From Promicromonosporaceae bacterium (GTDB taxonomy: Bacteria > Actinomycetota > Actinomycetes > Actinomycetales > Cellulomonadaceae), in assembly GCA_009783295.1 (NCBI GenBank), contig WRHK01000039.1, positions 1-36,877 on the forward strand: a stretch of 36,877 nucleotides of DNA, written 5' to 3'. Shown here one piece after another: positions 9,626 through 18,562 of this stretch. The notes below the pieces were generated by a model, which did not search any database, was not told the DNA's origin, and saw only the letters and a list, made by a program, of their open reading frames with translations. Positions within the stretch are counted from its first letter, which is position 1. Every line of letters starts with the position of its first letter. The position numbers and the translations under genes are program-made.

Positions 9626-11014
9626 TCATCCGATGATCGGGCGTTCCTCGGGGAACCTAATGATGCGGCGCCTGTCGCGCAGCGCGAGCGCGGCGGCGAA
9701 GGTCATGGACCCGGTGCGCCCCACGAACATGAGCCCGCAGAGCACGTACTTGGCGGCGTCGGGCAGGTGCGGGGTGATGCCGGTGGACAGCCCGCAGGTG
9801 GCGAACGCCGAGATCACCTCGAACAGCACCTTGTCGAGCGACAGGCCGGTGAGCTCGAGCAGCGCCATCGACCCGGCCAGCACCGCCGTCGCGCCGAGGA
9901 ACACGACGGCGATGGCGACGCGCAGCGTGTCGCGGGGGATGCGGCGCCCGTACGCCTCGATGTCCTTGTCGCCGCGGGCCTCGGCGACGATGGCGAGCAG
10001 CATGACGGCCAGCGTCGTCACCTTGATGCCGCCACCGGTCGACGCCGAGCCGCCGCCCACGAACATGAGCGCGTCGGTCACCAGCAGGGTCGGTTCGTTC
10101 ATGGACCCGACGTCGACGGTGCTGAACCCTGCGGAGCGGGGCATCACCCCGGCGAACAGCGAGGCCAGCACCTTGGACCCGGCGGGCAGCGGCCCGAACG
10201 TCGCCGGGTTGTGCCACTCGAGCGCCCCGACGAGCAGGGTCCCGACGGCCACGAGGGCGGCGCTCGTCACGAGGGTCAGCTTGGTGTGCAGCGACCAGTG
10301 CACCCAGGCGCGGCGGCCCCGGCGCCGGGTGGACAGGATGTTGAGGATCACGGGGAAGCCGAGCGCGCCCACGAACACACCGAGGATCAGCGGCAGCCCC
10401 AGCCACCAGTCGCCCACGTGGGGCCGCAGCCCCTCCTCGGTGGGCACGAACCCGGCGTTGTTGAACGCCGAGACCCCGTAGAAGATGGCGTGCCAGACGG
10501 CCTTGCCCACCGACTCGTGGAGGGTCAGGAACCGTGGGAACAGCAGGAGCGCCACGACGGCCTCGAGCGACGTCGAGGTCACGATGACCACGCGCACCAG
10601 CGAGCCGACCTCGCCGAGCCGGTCCGTCCGCGTCTCCGACGCCGTGAGCATGCGCTGCGTCAGGCCGATGCGCCGGGACACGGCCAGGCCCAGGATCGAG
10701 GCGAGCGTCATGACGCCGAACCCGCCCACCTTGATCGCGACGAGGATCACCACCTGCCCGCCGACCGACCAGTAGGTGGCGGTGTCGACCACGGTGAGAC
10801 CTGTCACGCAGACGGCGGACACGGCGGTGAACAGCGCGTCGACGAACGGCGCCCCCGCCTTGCCCGCCGCCGTGGCCCACGGCATGAGCAGCAGCACGGT
10901 GAACAGCGCGCACACCCCGAGGAACACGGTGACGGCGAGGCGGGCGGGCGACTGACGGGCGGCCCGGTCCACGATCTCGCGCAGGCCCAGGACGCTGCCC
11001 GTTCCTCGCGCCAT
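9626..11014 (-). CDS. ktrB: KtrB/TrkH-type potassium transporter
   Basis: Membrane potassium (or sodium-coupled potassium) transporter of 462 residues, built from four repeated M1-P-M2 units. All four selectivity-filter loops are visible, each with the key Gly: CVTGLTV, SAFNNAGF, PRSAGFSTV and FATCGLSTG. The gating loop region GSASTGGGIKV sits in the third unit, as in KtrB/TrkH. The ATG at 11014 has GAGGAGG six bases upstream; longer in-frame extensions to 11176 run into the divergent acuC gene and are not credible. It forms the KtrAB system with the overlapping downstream ktrA. Confidence 0.94.
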   Translation of the reverse strand: MARGTGSVLGLREIVDRAARQSPARLAVTVFLGVCALFTVLLLMPWATAAGKAGAPFVDALFTAVSAVCVTGLTVVDTATYWSVGGQVVILVAIKVGGFGVMTLASILGLAVSRRIGLTQRMLTASETRTDRLGEVGSLVRVVIVTSTSLEAVVALLLFPRFLTLHESVGKAVWHAIFYGVSAFNNAGFVPTEEGLRPHVGDWWLGLPLILGVFVGALGFPVILNILSTRRRGRRAWVHWSLHTKLTLVTSAALVAVGTLLVGALEWHNPATFGPLPAGSKVLASLFAGVMPRSAGFSTVDVGSMNEPTLLVTDALMFVGGGSASTGGGIKVTTLAVMLLAIVAEARGDKDIEAYGRRIPRDTLRVAIAVVFLGATAVLAGSMALLELTGLSLDKVLFEVISAFATCGLSTGITPHLPDAAKYVLCGLMFVGRTGSMTFAAALALRDRRRIIRFPEERPIIG

Positions 11015-11071
11015 GCATGACCTCCTCGTCACCGCGGCCGGACGCCGGACCCACTCTGCCACGGGGTCGGA

Positions 11072-11087
11072 TACCGTGACGGGCATG
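11072..11087 (+). promoter_or_regulatory. Leaderless -10 box for acuC
   Basis: TACCGT at 11072-11077, then seven bases, then the ATG at 11085, with no ribosome site. This decides the start of acuC against the upstream in-frame ATG at 11013, which would overlap ktrB. Confidence 0.5.
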
Positions 11088-12257
11088 TCCCTGGCCCGCC
11101 TCGTCTGGAGCCCCGAGCTCCTGCAGTACGACTTCGGCCGCGGCCATCCCATGTCGCCCGCGCGCCTCGACCTCACGATGCGCCTGGTCGAGGACCTGGG
11201 CCTGCTCGCCTCGCCGGAGCTCGAGGTGGTCGCGGTGCCCCCGGCGTCGGACGCACTGATCGAGACGGTCCACGACCCCGCCTACGTCGCCGCGGTGCGC
11301 CGGGCCTCGGAAGGGATCCCCGACCCGGAGCGCGGTCTCGGCACGGAGGACGACCCGATGTTCCCCGGCATGCACGACGCCGCGGCGCGCCTGGTGGCGG
11401 GCTCGGTCGAGGTGGCACAGGCCGTGTGGGAGCGCCGGGTGCTGCACGGGCTCAACATCGCCGGCGGCATGCACCACGCCCACCGCGACGCCGCGTCGGG
11501 CTTCTGCATCTACAACGACGCCGCGGTCGCGATCCAGAGCCTGCTCGACGCCGGCGCGCAGCGCGTCGCCTACGTGGACCTCGACGCCCACCACGGCGAC
11601 GGCGTCGAGCACACGTTCTGGGACGACGACCGGGTGCTCACCATCTCGGTGCACCAGGACGGCCACACGCTCTTCCCGGGCACGGGCAGCGCGGCCGACG
11701 TCGGCGGCCCGAAGGCCCCGGGGTACGCCGCGAACGTGGCCCTGCCGCCGCGCACGACGTCGGGCCCGTGGCTGCGCGCCGTCGAGGCCGTGGTGCCGGC
11801 GGTGCTGCGCGAGTTCCGGCCCGACGTGATCGTGTCGCAGCACGGCGCGGACTCCCACGCCCGCGACCCGCTGAGCGACCTGCGCGTGGGCGTCGACGCC
11901 CAGCGGCACGCCGCCCGCCTGGTGCACGACCTGGCGCACGAGCTCGCCGACGGCCGCTGGGTGGCGCTCGGCGGCGGCGGGTACGCGGTGGTCGACGTGG
12001 TGCCGCTGGTCTGGTCCTCGTTGATCGCCGAGGCGCTGCACGAGCCCCTGGACCTGCAGCAGCCCTTGCCGCAGCGCTGGCGCGACCACGTCGCGGCGAC
12101 GTCGGGCCTGAGCGCGGCCCGGTTCCTGGGCGTGGAGATGGTGGACTGGACGCCGTGGTCGGCGGGCTACGACCCGGCCGACGACGTCGACCGGGCCGTG
12201 CTGGCCACGCGCAAGCACGTGTTCCCGCTGTGGGGCCTGGACCCCTACCAGGACTGA
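11085..12257 (+). CDS. acuC: AcuC-type class I histone deacetylase family protein
   Basis: Zinc-dependent deacetylase of 390 residues, the usual AcuC length. AcuC removes acetyl groups from lysines, classically to activate acetyl-CoA synthetase. The arginase/deacetylase active site is complete: the His pair 130-131 in GGMHHAH, zinc ligands Asp167 and His169 in DLDAHHGDG, the third zinc ligand Asp256 in SQHGADSH, and the transition-state Tyr300 in GGGGY. No acuA, acuB or acetyl-CoA synthetase gene is nearby, so the substrate is open. The gene is divergent from ktrB and ends 12 bases before the convergent SsuD-like gene. The start follows a leaderless -10 box. Confidence 0.92.
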   Translation: MSLARLVWSPELLQYDFGRGHPMSPARLDLTMRLVEDLGLLASPELEVVAVPPASDALIETVHDPAYVAAVRRASEGIPDPERGLGTEDDPMFPGMHDAAARLVAGSVEVAQAVWERRVLHGLNIAGGMHHAHRDAASGFCIYNDAAVAIQSLLDAGAQRVAYVDLDAHHGDGVEHTFWDDDRVLTISVHQDGHTLFPGTGSAADVGGPKAPGYAANVALPPRTTSGPWLRAVEAVVPAVLREFRPDVIVSQHGADSHARDPLSDLRVGVDAQRHAARLVHDLAHELADGRWVALGGGGYAVVDVVPLVWSSLIAEALHEPLDLQQPLPQRWRDHVAATSGLSAARFLGVEMVDWTPWSAGYDPADDVDRAVLATRKHVFPLWGLDPYQD

Positions 12258-12269
12258 CCCGGGCGCACC

Positions 12270-13310
12270 TCAGTCCCGCAGCAGCGGCACCAGGTCGCGT
12301 CCCTGCCGCGCGATCTCGGGCAGGTAGGGCGTGTCCGAGAGCACGAAGTGGCTCACGCCCAGGTCGGCGTACCGCCGCAGCGACTTGGCGACGTCCTGCG
12401 CGGAGCCCACGAGCCACGTGGTGGCCGCCCCGCCCGCACCGAGCGTGCCGGGCGTGGTGAACAGGTTGTCGTCGAGCACCTCGCCGCGTGCCGCGAGGTC
12501 CAGCAGCCGCTGCTGCCCGACGGCGGCCGGCCGGCGCCGCTCGACCCCGGCCGCTCCCGCGAGCTGCGCGACCTTCTCCTCGGCCGCCGCCCACGCCTCG
12601 TCGGTGGTGTCGCGCACCACCGTGGTGATGCGCAGCCCGAACTCCAGCGGTGCGTGCTCGCGGCCCAGCTGCTGCTCCAGGTCGCGCAGCCGGGAGATGC
12701 GCTCCGCGACGCCGTCGAGCGGCTCGCCCCAGAACAGCTGCACGTCGGCCTCGGCGGCCGCGACGCGCTGGGCGGCGTCGGACGCGCCACCGAAGTACAG
12801 CCGCGGCGGCGTGACCGGCGGCAGGCCCAGCCGGGACCCGCGCACCTGCCAGTGCTCGCCCTCGAACGTGACCTCCTCCCCGGCCCACAGGCGGCGCACG
12901 ATCTGCAGGAACTCCCGGGTGCGCCCGTAGCGGTGCGCCTGGTCGCCCTCGGCGTCGCCGTAGGCGGCCAGGTCGTCCTGGCCCGACACGATGTTCACCA
13001 GCAGGCGCCCGCCCGACAGGTGGTCGAGCGTCGCCGCCGACGACGCGAAGTGCGCCGGGCGCCAGTAGCCCGGCCGGATCGCCACGAGCGGCCGGAACGT
13101 GGTGGTGCGCGCCGCGAGCGCCGTCGCCACCGTGAACGTGTCGGGCCGCCCCCAGCTGGTGCCGAGCAGGGCGCCGTCCCAGCCAGTCGCCTCGAGGGCG
13201 TGGGCGTGCTCGGTGAGGTGGTCGAGGCTGTTGTGCCCGTCGACGACGTCGTCGCCGCGGTGGCCCGGGCGGGACTGGTTGGGGATGTACCAGAGCAGCG
13301 TGTTCGCCAC
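12270..13310 (-). CDS. SsuD-like FMNH2-dependent alkanesulfonate monooxygenase
   Basis: Luciferase-like (LLM class) flavin monooxygenase of 346 residues, last gene of the organosulfur operon. The family splits C-S bonds of sulfonates with reduced FMN and oxygen, releasing sulfite and an aldehyde. Typical SsuD features are visible: RPLVAIRPGYWRPAHFA, the DHLSGGRLLVNIVSGQD strand, the YGRTREFL helix and PRLYFGGASDAA. It is slightly shorter than E. coli SsuD (about 380). GTG at 13310 has a GGGGAGGAG ribosome site a few bases upstream. It follows the aldo/keto reductase by 11 bases. No flavin reductase (SsuE) gene is in the window, so reduced FMN must come from elsewhere. The exact substrate is inferred. 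Confidence 0.88.
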   Translation of the reverse strand: MANTLLWYIPNQSRPGHRGDDVVDGHNSLDHLTEHAHALEATGWDGALLGTSWGRPDTFTVATALAARTTTFRPLVAIRPGYWRPAHFASSAATLDHLSGGRLLVNIVSGQDDLAAYGDAEGDQAHRYGRTREFLQIVRRLWAGEEVTFEGEHWQVRGSRLGLPPVTPPRLYFGGASDAAQRVAAAEADVQLFWGEPLDGVAERISRLRDLEQQLGREHAPLEFGLRITTVVRDTTDEAWAAAEEKVAQLAGAAGVERRRPAAVGQQRLLDLAARGEVLDDNLFTTPGTLGAGGAATTWLVGSAQDVAKSLRRYADLGVSHFVLSDTPYLPEIARQGRDLVPLLRD

Positions 13311-13321
13311 GGCTCCTCCCC

Positions 13322-14347
13322 TCAGCGGGCCGAGCGCCGGCGGGCGGCGTCGGTCAGGGACGGGGGCTGGTAGCCGGCGTCGGCCGGGTTGAGCGTGACG
13401 CCTGGCGGCACGATGCGGTCGATCTCGTCGAGCACGTCCTCCGGCAGCCGCACGTCGAGCGCCGCGAGCGCCGCCTCCAGGTGGGCGGGGGTGCGCGGCC
13501 CGACGATCGCCGAGGACACCGCGGGGTGCTCGAGCACGAACGCGAGCGCGAGCTGGACCAGCGTGATCCCGGCGTCAGCGGCCAGCTTGGACAGCCGCTC
13601 GACGGCGGCCGCCTTGAGCACGTTCTCCGGCAGGCGCGGGTCGTGCCGCTCGGGGCGGCGGGCCCGGCGCGGGCTGTCGGCCGCCTCGGTGGCCGAGCGG
13701 CCCGAGAGCCACCCGCCGGCGAGCGGGCTCCACGGCAGCACGCCCAGCCCGTGCTTCTGCGCGAGCGGGAGCACCTCGGTCTCGGCCCCGCGGGCCAGGA
13801 TCGAGTACGGCGGCTGCTCGGTGACGGGGCGCTCGCGGCCACGCTTCTCGGCCACCCACTGGGCCTCGACCAGCTGCCCGGGCAGGAACGTCGAGGTGCC
13901 GAAGTAGCGGATCTTGCCCTGGTGCACCAGGTCGGTGAGGGCGCCGAGGGTCTCGTCGATGTCCGTGCCCTCCTCGGGCCGGTGCACCTGGTAGAGGTCG
14001 ATGTGGTCGGTCTGGAGGCGGGTGAGGGATGCCTCGACCTCGCGGATGATCCAACGGCGGGAGTTGCCGAAGTGGTTCGGGTCGTCGCCGAGGCGGCCGT
14101 GGAACTTGGTCGCGAGGATCACGTCGTCGCGGCGCCCGGCGAGGGCCTTGCCGACGATCTCCTCCGACCGGCCGCGGGTGTAGACGTCGGCGGTGTCGAC
14201 CACGTTGATGCCGGCGTCGAGCGCGGCGTGGACGATCTCGGTCGACTCGGCCTCGCCGGTGGCGCCCGGCGCCCCGAAGTTCATGGCGCCGAGGGTGAGC
14301 GGGGAGACGAGGACGCCGGTGCGTCCGAGGGGGCGGTACGTAGACAT
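13322..14347 (-). CDS. Aldo/keto reductase
   Basis: NADPH-dependent oxidoreductase of 341 residues with a TIM-barrel fold. The catalytic set is recognisable: Asp in NVVDTADVY with the Tyr four residues on, Lys in LATKFHG, and His in YQVHRPEEG. The C-terminal cofactor loop SSAIVGPRT also fits the family. It sits between two FMN monooxygenases in one operon, starting two bases after the end of the first. A plausible role, inferred from this context, is reducing the aldehyde released by desulfonation; aldo/keto reductases are broad, so this is not proven. Confidence 0.9.
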   Translation of the reverse strand: MSTYRPLGRTGVLVSPLTLGAMNFGAPGATGEAESTEIVHAALDAGINVVDTADVYTRGRSEEIVGKALAGRRDDVILATKFHGRLGDDPNHFGNSRRWIIREVEASLTRLQTDHIDLYQVHRPEEGTDIDETLGALTDLVHQGKIRYFGTSTFLPGQLVEAQWVAEKRGRERPVTEQPPYSILARGAETEVLPLAQKHGLGVLPWSPLAGGWLSGRSATEAADSPRRARRPERHDPRLPENVLKAAAVERLSKLAADAGITLVQLALAFVLEHPAVSSAIVGPRTPAHLEAALAALDVRLPEDVLDEIDRIVPPGVTLNPADAGYQPPSLTDAARRRSAR

Positions 14348-14349
14348 GG

Positions 14350-15711
14350 TCAGGCTCCAGCGACGGTGGTGAGGGAACGGGCGGCGGTCCAGCGGTTGGC
14401 GGGCACCTCGAGGCCGTAGTGCTCGCGCAGGGTGGTGCCCTCGTACTCGTGGCGGAACAGGCCGCGCTCCCGGAGGACCGGCACGACGTGGGCGACGAAC
14501 GTCTCCAGCCCGGACGGCAGCACGGGGGCCATGATGTTGAACCCGTCGGCGGCGCCGTCGTCGTACCAGGCCTGGAGGGTGTCGGCGACCTGCTCGGGCG
14601 TGCCGGCGAACGTGCGGTGGCCGCGGCCGCCGCCCAGGCGGCCGATGAGCTCGCGGACGGTGAGGTTCTCGCGGCGGGCCAGGTTCACGATGAGGGTGTA
14701 CCGGCTCTTGGCACCCTCGATCTCGTCCTCGTCGGGCAGGTCGGCGGGCAGGCGCCCGTCGAGCGTGAGGTCCGACGGTTCGACGCGCAGGGTGCGGGCG
14801 AGCTGGCGCAGGCCGTGCTCGGGGACGATGTGCTCGTCGAGCTCCTGCTCGATGGCCCGCGCCTCGGCCTCGGTGGACCCGATGGCCGGCACGATGCCCG
14901 GCAGGATCTTCACGCCCTGCGGGTCGCGCCCGGCGGCGGCCGTGCGGGCCTTGAGGTCCGCGTAGAACCCCTGGGCGTCGCCGAGCGTCTGGTGCGCCGT
15001 GAACACGGCCTCCGCATAGCGCGCGGCGAGGTCCTTGCCGTCGTCGGACGACCCGGCCTGCACGATCACCGGGCGCCCCTGCGGCGAGCGGTGCGTGGTG
15101 AGCGGCCCCGCGACGGAGAAGTGGGTCCCGACGTGGTCGATGGCGTGCAGCCTCGAGGAGTCGCCCCACACGCCGGCGGCCTTGTCGCCGACGACGGCGT
15201 CCTCCTCCCACGAGTCCCACAGCCCGAACGCGACCTCGAGGAACTCCGCGGCCCGCTCGTAGCGGGTGGCGTGCAGCGGGTTGCCGTCGAGGCCGAAGTT
15301 GCGGGCGGCGGCCTCGTTCGCCGTCGTGACCACGTTCCACCCCGCGCGGCCGTTCGACACGTGGTCGATCGACGCGAACCGCCGGGCCAGGTTGTACGGC
15401 GAGTTGTAGGTGGTGGACGCCGTCGCGATGAGGCCGATGCGGCTGGTCACGGCTGCGATCGCGGTGAGCACGATGAGCGGGTCGAGCGTGCCGGCCGGGC
15501 GGCGGCCGATGTCGCCCCACAGGCCGGGAGAGTCGGCGAAGAAGATCGAGTCGAGCCTGCCCGACTCCGCGACGAGCGCCAGGTTCTGGAAGTGGCCGAC
15601 CGACAGGCTCTCGACCCCTCCCGGCGACTCGGGCAGCCGCCACGACGCCTCGTGGTGGCCGGTGCTCATGAGGAACGCGTTGAGGATCAGGTGTCCGGGA
15701 CGGTGCGTCAT
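14350..15711 (-). CDS. NtaA/DmoA-family FMN-dependent monooxygenase
   Basis: LLM-class flavin monooxygenase of 453 residues. Length and the opening LILNAFLMSTGHHEASWRLP match the NtaA/SnaA/DszA/DmoA family, not SsuD. Other hallmarks are FFADSPGLWGD, RTGL-like SRIGLIATASTTYNSPYNLARRF, GRAGWNVVTT and PVIVQAGSS. Known members oxidise nitrilotriacetate, dibenzothiophene sulfone or dimethyl sulfide. In an ssu operon a sulfur compound is the likely substrate, but which one cannot be read from the sequence. The ATG overlaps the ssuB stop (ATGA), indicating coupled translation. It needs reduced FMN from an unlinked reductase. Confidence 0.9.
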   Translation of the reverse strand: MTHRPGHLILNAFLMSTGHHEASWRLPESPGGVESLSVGHFQNLALVAESGRLDSIFFADSPGLWGDIGRRPAGTLDPLIVLTAIAAVTSRIGLIATASTTYNSPYNLARRFASIDHVSNGRAGWNVVTTANEAAARNFGLDGNPLHATRYERAAEFLEVAFGLWDSWEEDAVVGDKAAGVWGDSSRLHAIDHVGTHFSVAGPLTTHRSPQGRPVIVQAGSSDDGKDLAARYAEAVFTAHQTLGDAQGFYADLKARTAAAGRDPQGVKILPGIVPAIGSTEAEARAIEQELDEHIVPEHGLRQLARTLRVEPSDLTLDGRLPADLPDEDEIEGAKSRYTLIVNLARRENLTVRELIGRLGGGRGHRTFAGTPEQVADTLQAWYDDGAADGFNIMAPVLPSGLETFVAHVVPVLRERGLFRHEYEGTTLREHYGLEVPANRWTAARSLTTVAGA

Positions 15712-16472
15712 GCGGGGATCTCCTTCGGTGCGGCGTCCGCGGCGGGCACGCCGAGGGCTTCGAGCAGGTCGGCGCGCAGCGCGCCGTACGCGGCGTCTGC
15801 GGGGGTGAGTCCGGGGTCGGGCCGGCGCTGGGCGGCGATCCGCCCGGAGTCGAGCACCACGACCCGGTCGGCCAGCACGATCGCCTCGTCGACGTCGTGC
15901 GTGACCATGAGGACGGCCGGGCCGTGCCGCTCGAGCAGCTCGCGCAGCAGGCCGTGCATGCGGGTGCGGGTGAGGGCGTCGAGTGCGCCGAACGGCTCGT
16001 CGGCCAGCAGCAGCTCGGGGCGGCGCACCAGCGAGCGGGCCAGCGACACGCGCTGCTGCTCGCCGCCCGAGAGCTCTCCGGGCCAGGCGCGCTCGCGGCC
16101 CGCGAGCCCGACCTCGGCCAGCGCCGCGGTGCCGGCGGCGCGCGCCTCGGCGCGGCTGAGCCCGGTCGAGGCCTCCAGGCCCAGCACCACGTTGTCCAGC
16201 ACGCGCGCCCACGGCAGCAGCCGCGAGTCCTGGAACACGACGGAGACGGAGCCGGGCACGCGCACCTCGCCCGAGCCCGCGACGTCGGGGTCCAGCCCGG
16301 CGAGCGCGCGCAGCAGCGTGCTCTTGCCGGAGCCGGAGCGTCCCAGGATCGCCATGAACTCGCCGGGCGCGATGTCGAGGTCCAGGCTCTCCAGCACCGG
16401 GGCCCCGTCGTAGGACCGGACCAGGTCCCGGACCCGCACCCCGGTGCTCAGCCCGCCAGCGTGCGTCGCCAT
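15708..16472 (-). CDS. ssuB: Aliphatic sulfonate ABC transporter, ATP-binding protein SsuB
   Basis: ATPase subunit (254 residues) of a nitrate/sulfonate/taurine-type importer. Motifs in order: Walker A GRSGSGKST (residues 44-52), Q-loop VVFQDSRLLPW, signature LSGGEQQR, Walker B LLLADEPFGALD and the switch His in VTHDVDEA. The SRLLPW Q-loop and DEPFGALD are characteristic of the SsuB/TauB/NrtD group. It overlaps ssuC by 25 bases upstream and the monooxygenase by four downstream. Confidence 0.93.
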   Translation of the reverse strand: MATHAGGLSTGVRVRDLVRSYDGAPVLESLDLDIAPGEFMAILGRSGSGKSTLLRALAGLDPDVAGSGEVRVPGSVSVVFQDSRLLPWARVLDNVVLGLEASTGLSRAEARAAGTAALAEVGLAGRERAWPGELSGGEQQRVSLARSLVRRPELLLADEPFGALDALTRTRMHGLLRELLERHGPAVLMVTHDVDEAIVLADRVVVLDSGRIAAQRRPDPGLTPADAAYGALRADLLEALGVPAADAAPKEIPA

Positions 16473-17314
16473 GTCAGCGCCCTCCTCTGCAGCAGCCGGA
16501 CTGCGGTGTCGGCCAGGTAGCCGAGCAGCCCGTAGACGACCAGGCCGACGACGATCACGTCCGTCTGCCCGTAGGAGCGCGCGAGCTCCATCATGTAGCC
16601 GATGCCGGCCGTGGAGTTGACCTGCTCGACGACCACCAGCGCGAGCAGCGACCCGGTGACCCCGAACCGCAGGCCCAGCAGGAACCCGGGCAGCGCGCCG
16701 GGCAGCACGACCGTCCGGACGAACTGCCACCGCCGCAGCGCGAGCGTCTCGGCGAGCTCCACGAACCGGGCGTCGATCGACCGCAGCCCGTTGTGCGTGT
16801 GCACGTAGACGGGCAGCAGCACGCCGATCGCGATGGTGATGACCTTCATCTCCTCGCCGATGCCGAACCACAGGATCAGCAGCGGCACCAGGGCGAGGCT
16901 CGGGATGGCCCGCTTCACCTGGATGGGGCCGTCGAGCAGGGCGTCGCCCACCCGGCTCAGCCCCGCCACCAGCGCGAGCACCACCCCGGCGACGACGCCG
17001 AACAGCAGGCCCAGCGCGGAGCGCGTGAGCGACACCTCGAGGTTCTGCTGCAGCCGCCCGTCGGCGATCAGCCCGCCGGCGGTGGTCACGACGGTCCACG
17101 GCGCGGACAGCACGCGCGGGTCGATGAACCCGGTCGCCGAGCCGGCCACCCACACGGCGGCGAGCGCGCCGACGCCGATCAGCCCGGAGCCCTTGATGGG
17201 GCGCCCCAGCCGCAGCCGGGTGCGGGCCGCGGGCCGCACGTCGACGGCGGGCGCCGCCGTCGTGGCGCGTCGGGCCGGTGCCGCGGCGCCCGGGATCGTG
17301 ACCGCGGCGCTCAC
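16448..17314 (-). CDS. ssuC: Aliphatic sulfonate ABC transporter permease SsuC
   Basis: Inner-membrane permease of 288 residues. A Pro/Ala-rich cytoplasmic N-terminus of about 45 residues precedes six predicted helices. The EAA-type loop that contacts the ATPase is visible around VELAETLALRRWQFVRTVVL, followed by GALPGFLLGLR, both typical of the SsuC/TauC family. The GTG at 17314 overlaps the ssuA stop (GTGA). Longer in-frame readings upstream are only the opposite-frame shadow of ssuA. Confidence 0.93.
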   Translation of the reverse strand: MSAAVTIPGAAAPARRATTAAPAVDVRPAARTRLRLGRPIKGSGLIGVGALAAVWVAGSATGFIDPRVLSAPWTVVTTAGGLIADGRLQQNLEVSLTRSALGLLFGVVAGVVLALVAGLSRVGDALLDGPIQVKRAIPSLALVPLLILWFGIGEEMKVITIAIGVLLPVYVHTHNGLRSIDARFVELAETLALRRWQFVRTVVLPGALPGFLLGLRFGVTGSLLALVVVEQVNSTAGIGYMMELARSYGQTDVIVVGLVVYGLLGYLADTAVRLLQRRALTWRRTLAG

Positions 17315-18426
17315 TTCGCGCTCCCGTCGGCCTCGCGCTGCTCCTGGGCCGCCTGGTAGGCGACCGCGGCGAAGCGCTGGTCGAACAGCCCGGCGACGTC
17401 GATGTGGGGGCGGCCCTGCTCCTTCGACAGCAGGTCGGCGGTCGCCTGGGTGCGCTGGATTCCGGCGGCCCAGCTCTGCGGGATGTCGGGCACGGGGGCG
17501 TGGTCGATGAGGTACTGCGCGTCGGCCTCGCTGAGCCCCTGGTTCTCGACGTCGTACTTCTGCTTCCACAGGTCGGGGTGGTCGTAGATCCACACCTTGG
17601 CCTTGGCCCACGCCACCACGTACTCGCGCAGCGCCGCGAGCTTGGCCGGGTCGTCGAGCACGGCGTCCGGGGCGTAGAGGTGGCCGGCGTCGTCGCGCAG
17701 GTGGTGGTCGATCGCCGTGGCGCCGTCCTTGCCGTACTGCGCGAGGTAGTGCTCGAGCGTGGTGCCGCCGATGGGGGCGACGTCGACCTGCTTGGACGCG
17801 AGCGTCGTGGCGTACACGTCGCCCGTGGACGGCAGCTCGACGAGCGTGACGTCCTTCTGGGTCAGGTGCGCCGCGGCGAGCGACTTGAGGACCAGCGCGC
17901 CCTGGGCCTGCCCGGGGCTGTACGCGATCTTCTTGCCCTTGAGGTCGGCGAGCGTGGCGAGCTTCACGCCCGGGGCGGCGGCAAGCTCGTAGATCGGTGC
18001 CGTGTCCCAGTTCTGCCGGTAGAGCGCCGCGATGTTGCGCACGGGCAAGCCGGTCCAGGTGGCCTGGAGCGACGGGATCTCCGCGACCGCGCTGACGTCG
18101 AGCGACCGGGCACGGAACGCCTCGAGCGACTGCGGGCCGCCGGAGATGTTGGCCCAGGTGACCTTGAAGTCGAACGGGGCGTCGATGTCCTTGCCGGCCA
18201 GCTGGAGGGCGAACTGCGTGGTCGGGTCGCCGACGGTGAGCGTGGTGCCGGCGGGCACGGTCGTGGGCAGGGCGGCGGTGGGCGCCTGGGACGGCGCCGT
18301 GCTCGCGGACTCGGCCTGTGCGAGTCCGGAGCAGCCGCCGAGCAGCCCGGCGAGGCCGACGACGGCGGTGGTGCCGACGAGCGCGGAGACGGTGCGGCGG
18401 GGACGCGTGGGGGCGTGCGAGGGCAT
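17311..18426 (-). CDS. ssuA: Sulfonate ABC transporter substrate-binding lipoprotein SsuA
   Basis: Exported binding protein of 371 residues that captures the sulfonate for SsuBC. A twin-basic start and hydrophobic stretch lead to the lipobox LLGGC, with lipidated Cys32. The mature part has the two-domain NMT1/SsuA-like fold: TTLTVGD, DVSAVAEIPSLQA, LKGKKIAYSPGQAQG and LVELPSTGDVYATTLASKQVDVAPI. It is the first gene of the six-gene operon and is preceded by the Cys-rich leader peptide. No strong Shine-Dalgarno is seen at the ATG (18426), which suits a start whose access depends on the folding of the leader RNA. Confidence 0.93.
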   Translation of the reverse strand: MPSHAPTRPRRTVSALVGTTAVVGLAGLLGGCSGLAQAESASTAPSQAPTAALPTTVPAGTTLTVGDPTTQFALQLAGKDIDAPFDFKVTWANISGGPQSLEAFRARSLDVSAVAEIPSLQATWTGLPVRNIAALYRQNWDTAPIYELAAAPGVKLATLADLKGKKIAYSPGQAQGALVLKSLAAAHLTQKDVTLVELPSTGDVYATTLASKQVDVAPIGGTTLEHYLAQYGKDGATAIDHHLRDDAGHLYAPDAVLDDPAKLAALREYVVAWAKAKVWIYDHPDLWKQKYDVENQGLSEADAQYLIDHAPVPDIPQSWAAGIQRTQATADLLSKEQGRPHIDVAGLFDQRFAAVAYQAAQEQREADGSAK

Positions 18427-18562
18427 GGCAAGGGGACCCTTCGTGGTGGGGGAGAACGGGGACCGGGCCTCCCGCGGCAGGCGGGTGCGGTCAGCGGCGC
18501 CGTCGTGGTCGGCGCGGGGAGAGGTCTGCCGAGCGCGGTCGCGGGCTCAGCGCGCTGAGAGG
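18427..18562 (-). promoter_or_regulatory. Putative attenuation region between the leader peptide and ssuA
   Basis: These 136 bases lie between the leader stop codon and the ssuA start. They hold no gene. Immediately after the leader stop is the 14-nt perfect palindrome CTCAGCGCGCTGAG (18546-18559), followed by further GC-rich segments that could pair. This is the expected layout of an attenuator: a ribosome pausing on the leader's Cys codons would cover the palindrome and change the downstream fold. The mechanism is inferred. Confidence 0.5.

Noticed and set aside
9596-12218. Long frames antisense to ktrB and acuC (plus 9596-11020; minus 9657-12218)
   Set aside because: They overlap well-supported genes in other frames, and their His/Arg/Gly-rich translations carry no family motif.
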